Position numbers and translations under genes: made by a program. A model generated the notes under the pieces. The model worked only from the letters and a program-made list of their open reading frames with translations, made no database searches and was not told where the DNA came from. Below, piece by piece: positions 45,337-54,969 of a stretch of 64,000 bases of DNA (its first letter is position 1; every line of letters starts with the position of its first letter). Source of the stretch: Undibacterium paludis (GTDB taxonomy: Bacteria; Pseudomonadota; Gammaproteobacteria; Burkholderiales; Burkholderiaceae_D); the NCBI RefSeq assembly GCF_022568815.1, contig NZ_JAKZHX010000010.1, forward strand, positions 243,153 to 307,152, read 5' to 3'.

Positions 45337-47310
45337 TCATGCGGTCTGCGGCCTGGTCTTGTGGAAGGTCAGCGGGCTATATGGCACAGATGAAGGTGGT
45401 GGCGCCTGCAGGATGTGTTTTTTCATCGCGCCGATGATGTGCATTTCGCAGGGCTTGCAGTCAAACTTGAGCGTGTACTTTTCTTCGCCGGTGACCAGGG
45501 TCATGGGTTCGGCCTTGACCTGGCCTTGCACGCCCTGCACACCCTTGGCTTGTTTGGGGCAGAGATTGAAGGAGAAACGCAGGCAGTGCTTGGTGATCAT
45601 CAGCGATACTTCGCCCGGCTCTTCGTGGGCTTCGTAGGCCGCGGCGATCAGTTGTACACCGTGTTTTTCATAAAAGCTGCGGGCCTTGTGGTTGTACACG
45701 TTGGCGAGGTAGCTGAGTGTGGTCTCCGGGTAGGCGACTGGCGGCTCAACTGCCGGTGTACGTTCAGGGCGCAGCCATGCGGCGACACGGGCAGCCTCAT
45801 GCGCGGCCACTACATCACGGCGCAGGGCGTTGATGACGGAAGATGGTACGAACCAGGGTTGCTGCAATTCCAGGTTGACCTGGGCTGCTTCAAACATGGT
45901 GTTGCCGAGCTTGGCGAGGTTGTCGCGCAGACCGGCTTCTGCCTTGTCGCGGTTTTGTGCGGCTTCCAGCGCCAGTTGTACGCTGGCTTGTGAGCTGACG
46001 CCATCTTCATCGGTCATTGTCAGCAGCAGGCCGTCGGCCTGTTCACTCAGCGTCATATAAACGGGGATGCGGCGCTCGGCCGATTTTTTGGTCAGCGCAT
46101 GTTCCCAGCGATGATCGCGGTTGCGGTTGATCAGGGTGCCGACCTTGAGGCCCGTCAGTTCCGTGATTTTTTCATTCGGGAAGACGCGCCAGATTTCACC
46201 GTTTTCTGATGCACCAACACGCTCGACGGTATTGGCCTGTATGCCTGCCACTTCGCGCTTGAGCATGTAGTTGAGGCCGTCGCCATTGGCCATGGGTTCA
46301 TTGGCTTCGATCTCAAAGAAATTGGCGGCGATGCGCGTCACATAGCCCAGGTGCAGGCCGACATATTTGGGAGAATCAAATGCGCCTATATTGTCGAGGC
46401 GGCCATTGGCAAAATAATCGGTATGGCCGCGATGGAAGTTCTTGTCCACATTCGGGGTGAATGCCACCTGGCTGCGGCCGCTGGACGCACGGGTAAATTC
46501 TGGCCTGCGCTCTAAAATTTCATCCAGCAGCAAACGGTAATGGGCGGTGATGTTCTTGACATAGCCCATGTCTTTGTAGCGGCCTTCTATCTTCAGGGAC
46601 TGTACACCGGCATCGAGCAGGGCTTCGAGATTGCGGCTCTGGTCATTGTCTTTCATGGACAGCAGGTGTTTTTCATAGGCGACTACCCTGCCCTCGCCAT
46701 CGCTCAGCGTATAAGGCAGGCGGCAGGCTTGCGAACAATCGCCACGGTTGGCGCTGCGGCCATTGTCGGCATGTGAGATATAGCATTGGCCGGAAAAAGC
46801 CACGCACAGCGCGCCATGCACAAAGTATTCAAGCGGTGTCGCAACCTGGGCCTTGATGGCCTGTATCTGCTTGATCGTCAGTTCACGCGCCAGCACCAGT
46901 TGCGAGAAGCCGACATCGCCAAGAAATTTTGCTTTTTCCACACCGCGGATATCGCACTGGGTGCTGGCATGCAGCTGTATGGGCGGAATATCAAGTTCGA
47001 GTATGCCCATGTCCTGCACGATAAGGGCGTCGACGCCGGCGTCGTAGAGCTGATGGATTTGCTTCCTTGCCGGTTCCAGTTCGGAATCATGCAGGATGGT
47101 ATTCATGGTCACGAAGATGCGCGCGTGGTAACGGTGGGCAAATTCAACCAGGCTGGCAATCTCGCTGACCTCATTGCTGGCATTGTGGCGCGCACCGAAA
47201 GACGGACCGCCGATGTACACGGCATCAGCCCCGTGCAAGATCGCTTCCCGGCCAATTTCTACGGTTTTGGCGGGGGACAGGAGTTCGGTCTGGTTGGCAA
47301 GCAGGGTCAT
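45337..47310 (-). CDS. Peptidase U32 family protein, RlhA-like (23S rRNA hydroxylation)
   Basis: 657 aa, close to the length of E. coli RlhA (YdcP). ELLSPAKTVEIGREAILHGADAVYIGGPSFGAR is the U32 N-terminus, and the conserved Cys set includes CVAFSGQCYIS and GDCSQACRLPY, expected to bind an iron-sulfur cluster. The C-terminal part has a further CKPCEMH. RlhA makes 5-hydroxycytidine at position 2501 of 23S rRNA; shorter U32 proteins act on tRNA. The rRNA role is assigned by length and architecture, not proven. Confidence 0.85.
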   Translation of the reverse strand: MTLLANQTELLSPAKTVEIGREAILHGADAVYIGGPSFGARHNASNEVSEIASLVEFAHRYHARIFVTMNTILHDSELEPARKQIHQLYDAGVDALIVQDMGILELDIPPIQLHASTQCDIRGVEKAKFLGDVGFSQLVLARELTIKQIQAIKAQVATPLEYFVHGALCVAFSGQCYISHADNGRSANRGDCSQACRLPYTLSDGEGRVVAYEKHLLSMKDNDQSRNLEALLDAGVQSLKIEGRYKDMGYVKNITAHYRLLLDEILERRPEFTRASSGRSQVAFTPNVDKNFHRGHTDYFANGRLDNIGAFDSPKYVGLHLGYVTRIAANFFEIEANEPMANGDGLNYMLKREVAGIQANTVERVGASENGEIWRVFPNEKITELTGLKVGTLINRNRDHRWEHALTKKSAERRIPVYMTLSEQADGLLLTMTDEDGVSSQASVQLALEAAQNRDKAEAGLRDNLAKLGNTMFEAAQVNLELQQPWFVPSSVINALRRDVVAAHEAARVAAWLRPERTPAVEPPVAYPETTLSYLANVYNHKARSFYEKHGVQLIAAAYEAHEEPGEVSLMITKHCLRFSFNLCPKQAKGVQGVQGQVKAEPMTLVTGEEKYTLKFDCKPCEMHIIGAMKKHILQAPPPSSVPYSPLTFHKTRPQTA

Positions 47311-47638
47311 GGACTACACCGGTGACATGGGAAAGGGCGAAATTATAACGAAATCAAGGGCTTATGTCTTATCTGTCTGCACCTGACCTGGCGAATCAAT
47401 AAGTTTTTTGCAATAAAATTTGACATAATGGATGTCAAATTGAAATTCAATCAAGCTTTGGCAACAACTTTAAGCTGATTACGGTTCAGATGCAGTGTAG
47501 TGCAAACGCGGAAAACCGCAGGCAAATAAACAGGAGTTATGCATTGCAGACAAAATTTCATCCATAAAAACGGACACGGCAGCCACTGCCTGTCTTGCCT
47601 GACTTACAATGCCACTTGTCTTTATTCATCATCAGCAT
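47311..47638. other. Divergent intergenic region, 330 bp
   Basis: It separates the RlhA-like gene and dacB. It holds one long palindrome (47417-47441) and AT-rich promoter-like DNA; no gene was seen. Confidence 0.5.
47417..47441. promoter_or_regulatory. 25-bp palindrome, operator candidate
   Basis: AATTTGACAT-N5-ATGTCAAATT, with perfect ten-base arms. It lies about 107 bp from the RlhA-like start and 198 bp from dacB. The inner TGACA/TGTCA half-sites are also found, with a 2-bp spacer, before both 71-aa protein genes. Confidence 0.6.
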
Positions 47639-49177
47639 ATGCGCCCTGCTTCTGTTTGCCTGAATTTTTGCCTGACTTTATGCTTTCCACTGCTGGTGAC
47701 TGGCGCTGCTGCACAGACGACGGCCAGCAATTTGCCTATGCCGGTAGAAGCCGTTTTCAACAGATCCGGCGTGCCTGTGCAAGCCTTTAGTGCGATTGTC
47801 ATGCCGGCCAATGGCGGCCAGGCTGTGCTGGTGCAGGCGGCGGACCGGCCCATGAACCCGGCATCTACGATGAAGCTGGTGACCACGCTGGTGGCACTGG
47901 AAGAGCTGGGGCCGAACTTTCGCTGGAAGACCCAGGTGCTGGCCGACAAGAGTGGCAAAAAGCTGGACAGTTATACCGGCAACCTCTACCTGCGCGGCGG
48001 TGGCGACCCCAACCTGAGCCTGGAAAAACTCGGTAGCATCTTGCGTAGCCTGCGCCAGCAGGGCTTGCGCAGACTGCGCGGCGATATCATCCTGGATCGC
48101 AGTTACTTCCAGCCAGAGCGGCCTGATGTCGGCGCGCCGCAATTCGACGAGTACCCTGACGCCTACTACAACGTGATACCTGATGCGTTGCTGGTACACA
48201 GCAATCTGACCAGCATCAGTATCGATGCCGGCACGGACAAGATAGACGCACGCCTGAACACACCGCTGGACAAGGTCAGGCTCACCAATCACCTGCACTT
48301 TAATGAGCTGCCCTGCTCCGCCTGGGAGACAGAATGGCAGCCGCCTGCCATTGAAACCATCAGCAATGTCGCTGATGAACCAGAGACGGCAGCGCAGGAA
48401 AACCAGGCAGCAACAGCAACGAAGCGCCAGCCCAGGCAGGCCACGAAAGCCGGGCTGGACATCACCCTGAGCGGCGGCTTCCCCCGGCGCTGCAAGATCA
48501 CCAACAACATCAACATCCTGGACCGCAACCAGTACATCGCCCATCTGATACGTGCGCTTTGGCAAGAGATGGGCGGCAGCTGGCAGGGAGAAGTACGCGA
48601 TGGCAAAGTACCTGCCAGCGCCATGCTGCTGACAGAACGCCTGTCCGACCCGCTGGCCGACATACTGCGCACCATCAACAAACAGTCTGACAATGTGATG
48701 GCGCGCATGCTCTACCTGACCCTGGGTGCAGAGTCCGCCAGCAAACAGGCTGCCGGTACGCTGGCCAGCGCCGAAGCCCGTATCCGGCAATGGCTGGGCA
48801 GGCAGGGTATCAGTGATGCCGGGCTGGTGCTGGAAAATGGTTCCGGCCTGTCACGCGCAGAGCGTGTCACGCCACAACAGATGGCGAGCCTGCTGCAGGT
48901 CGCGGCGCGCAGCAACTGGTATCCCGAATTTGCCAGCAGCCTGCCGGTCGCCGCCATGGACGGCACCATGCGTCGCCGTCTCAAAGGCAGCCCGGCAGAA
49001 CTGCGCGCCCGCATCAAGACCGGTACACTGAAGGATGCGGTCGCCATCGCCGGTTTTGTCAGGGATACCAGCGACCAGCCATGGGTGGTCGTGGCCATGA
49101 TCAATCATGAAGAAGCGGGCAAGGCCAAGGCGGCGCTGGATGAACTGATCAACTGGGTGGCGGCAGGCAGGCCCTGA
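47639..49177 (+). CDS. dacB: D-alanyl-D-alanine carboxypeptidase/endopeptidase, PBP4 type
   Basis: 512 aa from ATG 47639; the signal peptide is about 1-25 (ends AAAQ). The three penicillin-binding motifs are in order: STMK (catalytic Ser76, Lys79), SDN (350-352) and KTG (460-462). The long insert between the first two motifs, about 270 residues, is the class C PBP4 arrangement. The enzyme trims peptidoglycan cross-links in the periplasm. Its stop codon lies inside a short tandem repeat. Confidence 0.93.
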   Translation: MRPASVCLNFCLTLCFPLLVTGAAAQTTASNLPMPVEAVFNRSGVPVQAFSAIVMPANGGQAVLVQAADRPMNPASTMKLVTTLVALEELGPNFRWKTQVLADKSGKKLDSYTGNLYLRGGGDPNLSLEKLGSILRSLRQQGLRRLRGDIILDRSYFQPERPDVGAPQFDEYPDAYYNVIPDALLVHSNLTSISIDAGTDKIDARLNTPLDKVRLTNHLHFNELPCSAWETEWQPPAIETISNVADEPETAAQENQAATATKRQPRQATKAGLDITLSGGFPRRCKITNNINILDRNQYIAHLIRALWQEMGGSWQGEVRDGKVPASAMLLTERLSDPLADILRTINKQSDNVMARMLYLTLGAESASKQAAGTLASAEARIRQWLGRQGISDAGLVLENGSGLSRAERVTPQQMASLLQVAARSNWYPEFASSLPVAAMDGTMRRRLKGSPAELRARIKTGTLKDAVAIAGFVRDTSDQPWVVVAMINHEEAGKAKAALDELINWVAAGRP

Positions 49178-49220
49178 ACTTTCTTGCATGCCCTGAATTT
49201 TCTTGCATGCCCTGAATTTT
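49172..49220. repeat. 19-bp tandem repeat, about 2.6 copies
   Basis: The unit CCCTGAATTTTCTTGCATG occurs at 49172-49190 (one change), 49191-49209 and partly from 49210. It overlaps the dacB stop codon. Confidence 0.7.
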
Positions 49221-49226
49221 CGCCTG

Positions 49227-50162
49227 TTATTTTTTGCGTGAGACCGGTGCCGGCTTCTCATCCCGTGGCTGGTACTTCTGGCTAACGGTATCAAACACCA
49301 GTTTCTTCCTGCCCTTTTGGCCCCCTACCTGCAAGTCGTAGGTGATGGTACGCTCGCCATTGCCATCTGTGGTTTGGGCAACCTCCTGGTAACGGTAAGT
49401 TTTACCAGAGTAATCAACAGTCAAGAGGCCAGGGCCATCGTCGCCCGGGCTGACTTCCCATTTGGCCATGTAGTCATAACAATTGGGCGGACCTGCCTCA
49501 TTTTCATTGAGGTGCAGGCGCATGCGACTGTGCTTGCCTTTGGGTGGGTGCATCATGTTTTCGCATTCCGGCCCACTTTCGTAATGCCGTAGTAATTCTA
49601 CCTGTTTGCCCTTGTCCAGCATGGGACTGAGCTTGTCAGTCTCAAGGCGGAACAGTTGCAGGGCTATCAGCACTTCATTATTGTCGACCGTGCTATGCTC
49701 AACGGCCAGCGCAAAATTGCCGGGGAATAATTCGACGATGCTGGTCTTGCTGATGCGGCCTGCGTGGCCCAGCCATTCCACCACGTCCTGACGACTGGTC
49801 AACGACCATGCCTCGGCCCGGCGCTGGAACCAGTAGGCAGCAAGCAAGGTGGGCAAACCCGGCTCTGTCGGTTCCCCCTTGACCAGCAGCACAGCACTGT
49901 TTTCATTGAGGCGTTGCACATGCAATGCCTGCATGCGCAAGGCCAGCGGCGCCGATGCCTGGACTGACGCCGGTAATTCTGCCTTGAGTTGCGGAGCGGT
50001 GACGATGGCGTTCTCACTATTGCCATCCCACCCCTTGAAGACCAGACGCAAGAGGTCACGCTGTTCCAGTGTCTGCACGGATTCAGTGCGTGAGCAGGCC
50101 ACCAGCGCAAACAGGCAAAGCAGTACGGCAGTCAGGCGGGAACAGGGCGAAGCAAATTGCAC
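49227..50162 (-). CDS. Lipoprotein of unknown function
   Basis: 311 aa. The lipobox is LFALVAC (Cys23). The mature protein has a Trp/Tyr-rich beta pattern and no recognised domain; the C-terminus is basic (VSRKK). It converges with dacB, 50 bp apart. Localisation to the cell envelope is likely; the function is not known. Confidence 0.7.
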   Translation of the reverse strand: MQFASPCSRLTAVLLCLFALVACSRTESVQTLEQRDLLRLVFKGWDGNSENAIVTAPQLKAELPASVQASAPLALRMQALHVQRLNENSAVLLVKGEPTEPGLPTLLAAYWFQRRAEAWSLTSRQDVVEWLGHAGRISKTSIVELFPGNFALAVEHSTVDNNEVLIALQLFRLETDKLSPMLDKGKQVELLRHYESGPECENMMHPPKGKHSRMRLHLNENEAGPPNCYDYMAKWEVSPGDDGPGLLTVDYSGKTYRYQEVAQTTDGNGERTITYDLQVGGQKGRKKLVFDTVSQKYQPRDEKPAPVSRKK

Positions 50163-50297
50163 GGAGCGTTTTCTCTAAAAAGACAGGGAGCTGACATACA
50201 GTCCCAGGCAATTTTAACTGATCAGCAGTGTGCGTAATGCGAAAAAATAAAAGAAACAAGCAAGAGGTGTTGAATTGCCACCTCCTGAGTGTGAGTA

Positions 50298-50990
50298 TCA
50301 GCCAGACGATGCAGCACTCGATGCAGAAGAGGCCTCCGCTGGCTTGGTTGGATTGGCAGGTTGTGTTTCAGGTTTCTTCGTGTCGTCCTTTGTTTGGGTG
50401 TCGGTTTTTTTCTGCTCGTCCTTCTTCGGCTCATCCTGCGGCACAGTAGGTGCTGCACATTGCCCCGCGGCAGCCAGGGCAAGCAGCACCACGGTTTTGT
50501 CATCCTTGGCGCCAGCGACATCCGTCGCCAGTTTCCCGAGTATGGCATTGATAGAATTTAATTTATGCTGTTCGGCACCGGTGATCTGGTCAGCTTCTGA
50601 TTTCCAGCTGGCGCTGATCCCGGTGGTGCCGCCCAGCACACCCCAGGCTTTGGCGCTGGCCAGGCCTGATGCGCCAAGCGCAGTGCCAACTGCCGCGACG
50701 ATGATGATAGGCACATTCGAGTTATACCAGTTCGTTTGCTGCTTCTGGAACTTGGTAGCAGCTTTGGCACAAAATCTTCCAGCAAAGCTCACGGCACGCA
50801 TTCCGCAATTGACCGTGCAATTTTCCAGGAATTTCACATTTTCCGTCCAGTCATCCTCGGTACTCGGGGAAAACATGCGCGCCTCCTTAGAGAATGTCAC
50901 TCCATCACCCCGATTTTGCGCTGATACGGTAGCGGGTAAAATCAGACTCAGCATCACAACTGACGCAATCGCTTTTGAAACAGTTTTCAT
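50298..50990 (-). CDS. Exported protein with acidic/basic low-complexity tail
   Basis: 230 aa. Signal peptide about 1-24 (ends VSAQ). Cys residues at CTVNCGMRAVSFAGRFC may form disulfides. A Gly/Ala hydrophobic segment (about 92-115) could cross the membrane. Residues about 183-230 are Lys/Asp/Thr/Pro/Ser-rich and probably disordered. The family is not recognised. It may share a transcript with the lipoprotein at 49227 downstream (135 bp). Confidence 0.65.
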   Translation of the reverse strand: MKTVSKAIASVVMLSLILPATVSAQNRGDGVTFSKEARMFSPSTEDDWTENVKFLENCTVNCGMRAVSFAGRFCAKAATKFQKQQTNWYNSNVPIIIVAAVGTALGASGLASAKAWGVLGGTTGISASWKSEADQITGAEQHKLNSINAILGKLATDVAGAKDDKTVVLLALAAAGQCAAPTVPQDEPKKDEQKKTDTQTKDDTKKPETQPANPTKPAEASSASSAASSG

Positions 50991-51229
50991 TCACATCTCC
51001 CGATTTGAGGCGAAGTCTTATAGATGTCCACAAGATGGCACTTCGCTTGCGCATATTGTTATTTTTGAATATATATTTATCATTTTAATTTGTATACAAA
51101 TCATGCAAAAACCGCTGCTTTTGTTGTAAAACAGCTCAGGTAAAGCAAGGCTTGTCATACAGCAATCGGCCAATCTTCATTGAATACACATCGCATGACT
51201 GGTGTCGTTCTATCCTTTACAATGCCCGC

Positions 51230-51523
51230 ATGAGCACCTCCACAAGCACCCCCACCAATACATCCACCAGCTGTCGCCCACACTGCGCCGCCTGCTGCAT
51301 TGCGCCATCGATCACCAGCCCCATCCCCGGCATGCCAGATGGCAAACCCGCTGGTGTCAGATGTGTGCAGCTTGATGAAGATGACCGTTGCCGCATCTTT
51401 GGCAAGCCTGAGCGCCCGGCGTTTTGCGGCGGCCTGCAGGCATCAGCAGACATGTGCGGTACAGACCGCGAGCACGCCATCCGCTGGCTGACGGACCTGG
51501 AGCGTGCCACGGCGCCAGCATAA
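51230..51523 (+). CDS. YkgJ-family cysteine cluster protein
   Basis: 97 aa from ATG 51230; the frame extends 26 codons further without support. CRPHCAACC near the start, then [25 protein letters not shown], is the CxxCxxCC-type zinc or iron-sulfur motif of the UPF0153/YkgJ group. The role of the family is unknown. The preceding 240 bp hold no gene. Confidence 0.8.
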   Translation: MSTSTSTPTNTSTSCRPHCAACCIAPSITSPIPGMPDGKPAGVRCVQLDEDDRCRIFGKPERPAFCGGLQASADMCGTDREHAIRWLTDLERATAPA

Positions 51524-51930
51524 ACCGCAAAACAACAGACGGGCGACAAGCCTGGATAAATGCGCTAATCTGACAGTAAATTAATAAACAGTATTTACGG
51601 TCAAGGCAGCAGAATCTGCCGCATGTCAGCATTTCTTTTCCAGGCCGGGATACATGGGGACAGATTACAGGACTTGCGCAAAATTGTTCCAGCAAGGCGC
51701 CAGCTACGACGGCAGTACTTTAGTACGACGAGGAGCTGCAACGCAGCTGGGGCAGTTTTGCGCAAGTCCTGACATAACGTTATTGAGCCTGACCAAACTT
51801 CAGGCAGCGATGATGAATATCCACTATAATTGCCACTTGGAAATTAATTTCCTGCCTTTCTTGTGCTGGCCCGCCCCTGGTGGCAAGAACAGCGCAATCA
51901 TCGTGTCTTTCGACCACACAATTAAAATCT
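51524..51930. other. 400-bp gene-free stretch
   Basis: It contains the palindromic element 51668-51771 and, at 51822-51830, a TATAATT sequence that may be part of the promoter of the chemotaxis gene. No gene is supported. Confidence 0.5.
51668..51771. mobile_element. Palindromic MITE-like element
   Basis: The ends CAGGACTTGCGCAAAA and TTTTGCGCAAGTCCTG are perfect 16-bp inverted repeats, and most of the interior also pairs (AGCT-CG-AGTACT against AGTAC-CG-AGCT), so the single strand could fold into one long hairpin of about 104 nt. It has no coding capacity. It resembles a minimal transposable element or an excision remnant. Confidence 0.6.
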
Positions 51931-53670
51931 ATGATCTCTCAACTTAAACACCTGTCGGTGGGTAAACGTCTGGGCCTGGGCTTTGCCCTTATCCTTGCAC
52001 TGTTCTTCATCACCACCAGTATCGCCGTTTTCAAACTCAATGCCGTTGCTGCCGCCACCGAAGACCTGCTGAAAGACCCGCTGGCCACCGAGCGCATGGT
52101 CAGCGACTGGTACCGCAACATCCACACTGGCGTACGCCGCACGACGGCCATCGCCAAGAGCAGCGACCCATCGCTGGCCACTTTCTTTGCCGAAGACCAG
52201 GCTGAGTCAACAAGGACTTCAGCCATACTGCAAAAATCCATCGAAGAGCACATGCAAACCGCTGACGAGATAGCCCTCTTCAAAGAGATAGGCGCGCAAA
52301 GGCAGCTGTATCTCAATGGCAGGAACAAGATTGTTGAACTGAAAAAAGAGGGCAAGGTCGATGAAGCCAATACTGCACTGGAAAAAGAATTCATCCCCGC
52401 CGCAGCGCTCTACATCAAAAAGATTGAAGAGATGCTGAACCTGCAACGCAAGCAGATTGATGACACCGCTGCACAGATACAGCAAACCTATCAGACGAGC
52501 CGGCTTCTGCTGATTGTGCTGTCCGTGATCGCCGCCCTGTTCTCAGTAACCTGCGCCTGGCTGATGACGATTTCGATTACCAGGCCGCTGGCCAGGACGA
52601 CGACAGTCACCGAAAAGATGGCGCAAGGTGATCTGAGTGACACCATAGAGATCAAACTCCACGATGAAATCGGCAAGATGATGCAGTCCATCAACGGCAT
52701 CAATACCGGCCTGAGCAGCGTCATCGGCGAAGTCAGGCGTGGTACCGAAACCATTGATGTAGCTGCGTCTGAAATTGCCGCAGGCAATGCCGACCTGTCG
52801 GCCCGCACAGAATCCCAGGCCAGTTCGCTGCAGGAGACTGCGGCTTCAATGGAAGAACTGACATCGACAGTCAGGCAGAATGCCGACAATGCACGCCAGG
52901 CCAATCAACTGGTGATTTCAGCATCAGGCGTGGCCGTCAAGGGTGGTGAAATCGTCGGCCAGGTGGTCAGCACCATGGGTTCGATCAAGGAAAGTTCGAG
53001 CAAGATTGTCGACATCATTTCCGTCATTGACGGCATCGCCTTCCAGACCAATATCCTGGCCCTGAATGCCGCCGTAGAAGCAGCCCGCGCGGGTGAACAG
53101 GGCCGCGGCTTTGCCGTGGTCGCCACCGAAGTGCGCAACCTGGCGCAGCGCAGCGCCTCTGCCGCCAAAGAAATCAAGAACCTCATCGATGATTCCGTCG
53201 GCAAGGTCGAGCATGGCAGCAAGCTGGTCGACGTCGCTGGCAACACCATGCAGGAAATCGTCACCAGCGTGCAGCAGGTGGCTGACATCATGAGCGAAAT
53301 CACCGCCGCCAGCCAGGAACAAAGCGCAGGTATCGAGCAGGTCAACCTGGCCGTCACGCAAATGGACGAAATGACCCAGCAGAATGCCGCCCTGGTTGAG
53401 CAGGCCGCAGCAGCAGCCCAAAGCATGCGTGAACAATCCGGCAAGCTCAACAACCTGGTCGCCCAGTTCAGCATCATCGCCCAGCCCCAGCATGCCTCCC
53501 TGGCACAAACGACTCAGGCCACCAAACCAAACAAACCCGCCGCCCGCCCCTTGCCCGCAGCCCGCAAACCGGCAACAACACGCCCCGCCCCGCAACCGGC
53601 AAGATTGCAAAAACCACCCATGCCCGCCAGAAAAGCTAACCCGTCTGAAGATGACTGGGAAGAGTTTTAA
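51931..53670 (+). CDS. Methyl-accepting chemotaxis protein
   Basis: 579 aa from ATG 51931. Helix 1 (about 13-33), a four-helix-bundle periplasmic domain, helix 2 (about 192-212), a HAMP domain, and a signalling domain with the hairpin tip [20 protein letters not shown] and [19 protein letters not shown] Pro/Ala/Lys-rich flexible tail of about 60 residues ends in DDWEEF, which looks like the xWxxF tether for CheR/CheB. The ligand is unknown. No other chemotaxis gene is in the window. Confidence 0.95.
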   Translation: MISQLKHLSVGKRLGLGFALILALFFITTSIAVFKLNAVAAATEDLLKDPLATERMVSDWYRNIHTGVRRTTAIAKSSDPSLATFFAEDQAESTRTSAILQKSIEEHMQTADEIALFKEIGAQRQLYLNGRNKIVELKKEGKVDEANTALEKEFIPAAALYIKKIEEMLNLQRKQIDDTAAQIQQTYQTSRLLLIVLSVIAALFSVTCAWLMTISITRPLARTTTVTEKMAQGDLSDTIEIKLHDEIGKMMQSINGINTGLSSVIGEVRRGTETIDVAASEIAAGNADLSARTESQASSLQETAASMEELTSTVRQNADNARQANQLVISASGVAVKGGEIVGQVVSTMGSIKESSSKIVDIISVIDGIAFQTNILALNAAVEAARAGEQGRGFAVVATEVRNLAQRSASAAKEIKNLIDDSVGKVEHGSKLVDVAGNTMQEIVTSVQQVADIMSEITAASQEQSAGIEQVNLAVTQMDEMTQQNAALVEQAAAAAQSMREQSGKLNNLVAQFSIIAQPQHASLAQTTQATKPNKPAARPLPAARKPATTRPAPQPARLQKPPMPARKANPSEDDWEEF

Positions 53671-53734
53671 TCGTTGATTGGCAAGTCCGAAAATCAGCAA
53701 AGCACAAAACAAAGCAAGCAACGGTAGTTTGGCG

Positions 53735-54009
53735 TTTGCTTTGCTTTGCTTTGCTTTGCTTTGCTTTGCTTTGCTTTGCAGCTGATTTTGAAGTTGTTGT
53801 TGTCTTTTTGCCGTTCCGATGTGTCGATGCCTTTGCTGCAAGGCAAAAAATGGAAAGAGAAGGGCCGATGTTTGAGCGCAAGCGAGTTTTCGGACCTTCC
53901 CATTTTTTGCCTTGCAGCAAAGGGAACCCCCTTTAGGGGGCAAGACGCCTCGGTCGCCTTCTTTTGCGTTCTTTTCTTGGCGAGACAAGAAAAGAATGTA
54001 GCTGTCGGG
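53735..54009. repeat. Structured dispersed repeat, copy 1
   Basis: Nine TTTGC units (53735-53779) are followed by a conserved segment; then come a perfect 24-bp inverted repeat (53830-53853 with 53900-53923, loop 46 nt), the hairpin CCCCCT-TT-AGGGGG (53927-53940) and an 11-bp stem TTCTTTTCTTG / CAAGAAAAGAA with loop GCGAGA (53969-53996). The second copy at 63658-64000 has the same order in the same orientation. It carries no convincing gene. Confidence 0.85.
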
Positions 54010-54256
54010 CTACCCCCGACCGGCAATCTCACATCAACGAGTACAAGTAAAAAAGGATTAACATGCACAATGTCGACAAGGTAATACTGAGACACTGAGA
54101 CTTGGTGTTGGGCTGATGAAGCTCTAGCCTAGCGAGGCCCGGCCCAACCTACAAGGCTACACCCCGATCGGCAATCTCAATAGCCAATTGCACAAATCAA
54201 AAATGAAACCGATATCACCTCAAATCAACAATACGGCATACGACAAACGCCGCTGG

Positions 54257-54276
54257 GCTCCAGCCTGCGCTGGAGC
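54257..54276 (-). terminator. Hairpin downstream of the lipoprotein pair
   Basis: Perfect stem GCTCCAGC / GCTGGAGC with loop CTGC, about 40 bp after the stop at 54319 on the minus strand. There is no T-run, so termination is only possible. Confidence 0.4.
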
Positions 54277-54318
54277 AACGAAAATACAATGGACGTAATA
54301 AACAGAAAACAGTTCCCC

Positions 54319-54969
54319 TCAAATCTTGATCCTCATCGAATCCCCGCTCAAGAAAAACAGCGATATCCCATCCACATTCTGATGAACACGCACCACCGAC
54401 TGTTCCAGGCTGGCGGCATACAACTTGGAACCATCGGGCCGGAAGATGCCAAACCACATGCGCTGCGTGCTGGTACGGGAATTGGCGGCCAGCAGCAGGT
54501 AATCACGCCCGCCTATCTGCACCTGGGTTGCCTGCAATTCACCCATGTAAAAAGCAGAAGGAATGCGCTCTAGCATGATACGCATGCCGTCATGGTGCAC
54601 TTGTACCAGCAGACCATTGTCAGTACCGGAGCGGACGAAATTGAATTCAAAAGAACCAAGCCGGGTCGGCGTGTTGCGCCTGACGTGGACATGGTCTTCA
54701 AAGTCGGCGAAATAATTATTGCGGTCTGTGCGCTGCTGGATGGCGCTTTGCTTGCTGATTTCGGTTTGCACGTGTTTCTCCTTAAATTCAGGATAAGCCC
54801 AGGCTTCATCCCTGACTGCATCACTATCCTGCCCTGCCCCGGCTATTCCTCTGTCCGTAACGGGCACGAACGTGGCATGGGTGCTCAGGCAGGCACATAA
54901 ACTGGTACTGGCAAGCAGGGCCGCCGCGATCATCCTGATCAGGCTGCGCAGCTGGTTTGCCGGTTTCAT
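54319..54969 (-). CDS. Lipoprotein of unknown function, paralogue B
   Basis: 216 aa. The lipobox STSLCAC gives the anchor (Cys27). The C-terminal 65 residues (DYLLLAANSRTSTQRMWFGIF to the end) resemble the corresponding part of the protein encoded just upstream (QSYVLTVANGFLHRPMWLAIF), so the two are paralogues. Its start overlaps the upstream stop in ATGA. The shared domain is not recognised; it looks like a repeated beta fold. Confidence 0.7.
   Translation of the reverse strand: MKPANQLRSLIRMIAAALLASTSLCACLSTHATFVPVTDRGIAGAGQDSDAVRDEAWAYPEFKEKHVQTEISKQSAIQQRTDRNNYFADFEDHVHVRRNTPTRLGSFEFNFVRSGTDNGLLVQVHHDGMRIMLERIPSAFYMGELQATQVQIGGRDYLLLAANSRTSTQRMWFGIFRPDGSKLYAASLEQSVVRVHQNVDGISLFFLSGDSMRIKI

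Larger units (their letters stand above)
53671..54318. other. 650-bp gene-free stretch made of repeats
   Basis: It contains the structured dispersed repeat (53735-54009), two related 22-bp segments ending CGGCAATCTCA (54010-54031 and 54157-54179), an inverted repeat GTTGGGC / GCCCAAC (54107-54148) and a hairpin at 54257-54276. Open frames here on both strands are repeat-derived. Confidence 0.6.

Noticed and set aside
53735..53779. Possible CRISPR array
   Set aside because: The five-base units are contiguous with no spacers, so it is a simple tandem repeat.
53636..54095. Frames rich in repeated Ala-Lys-Gln-Ser on the minus strand
   Set aside because: They arise from translating the TTTGC tract and repeat; the same peptide appears at the second repeat copy, as expected for non-coding repeats.
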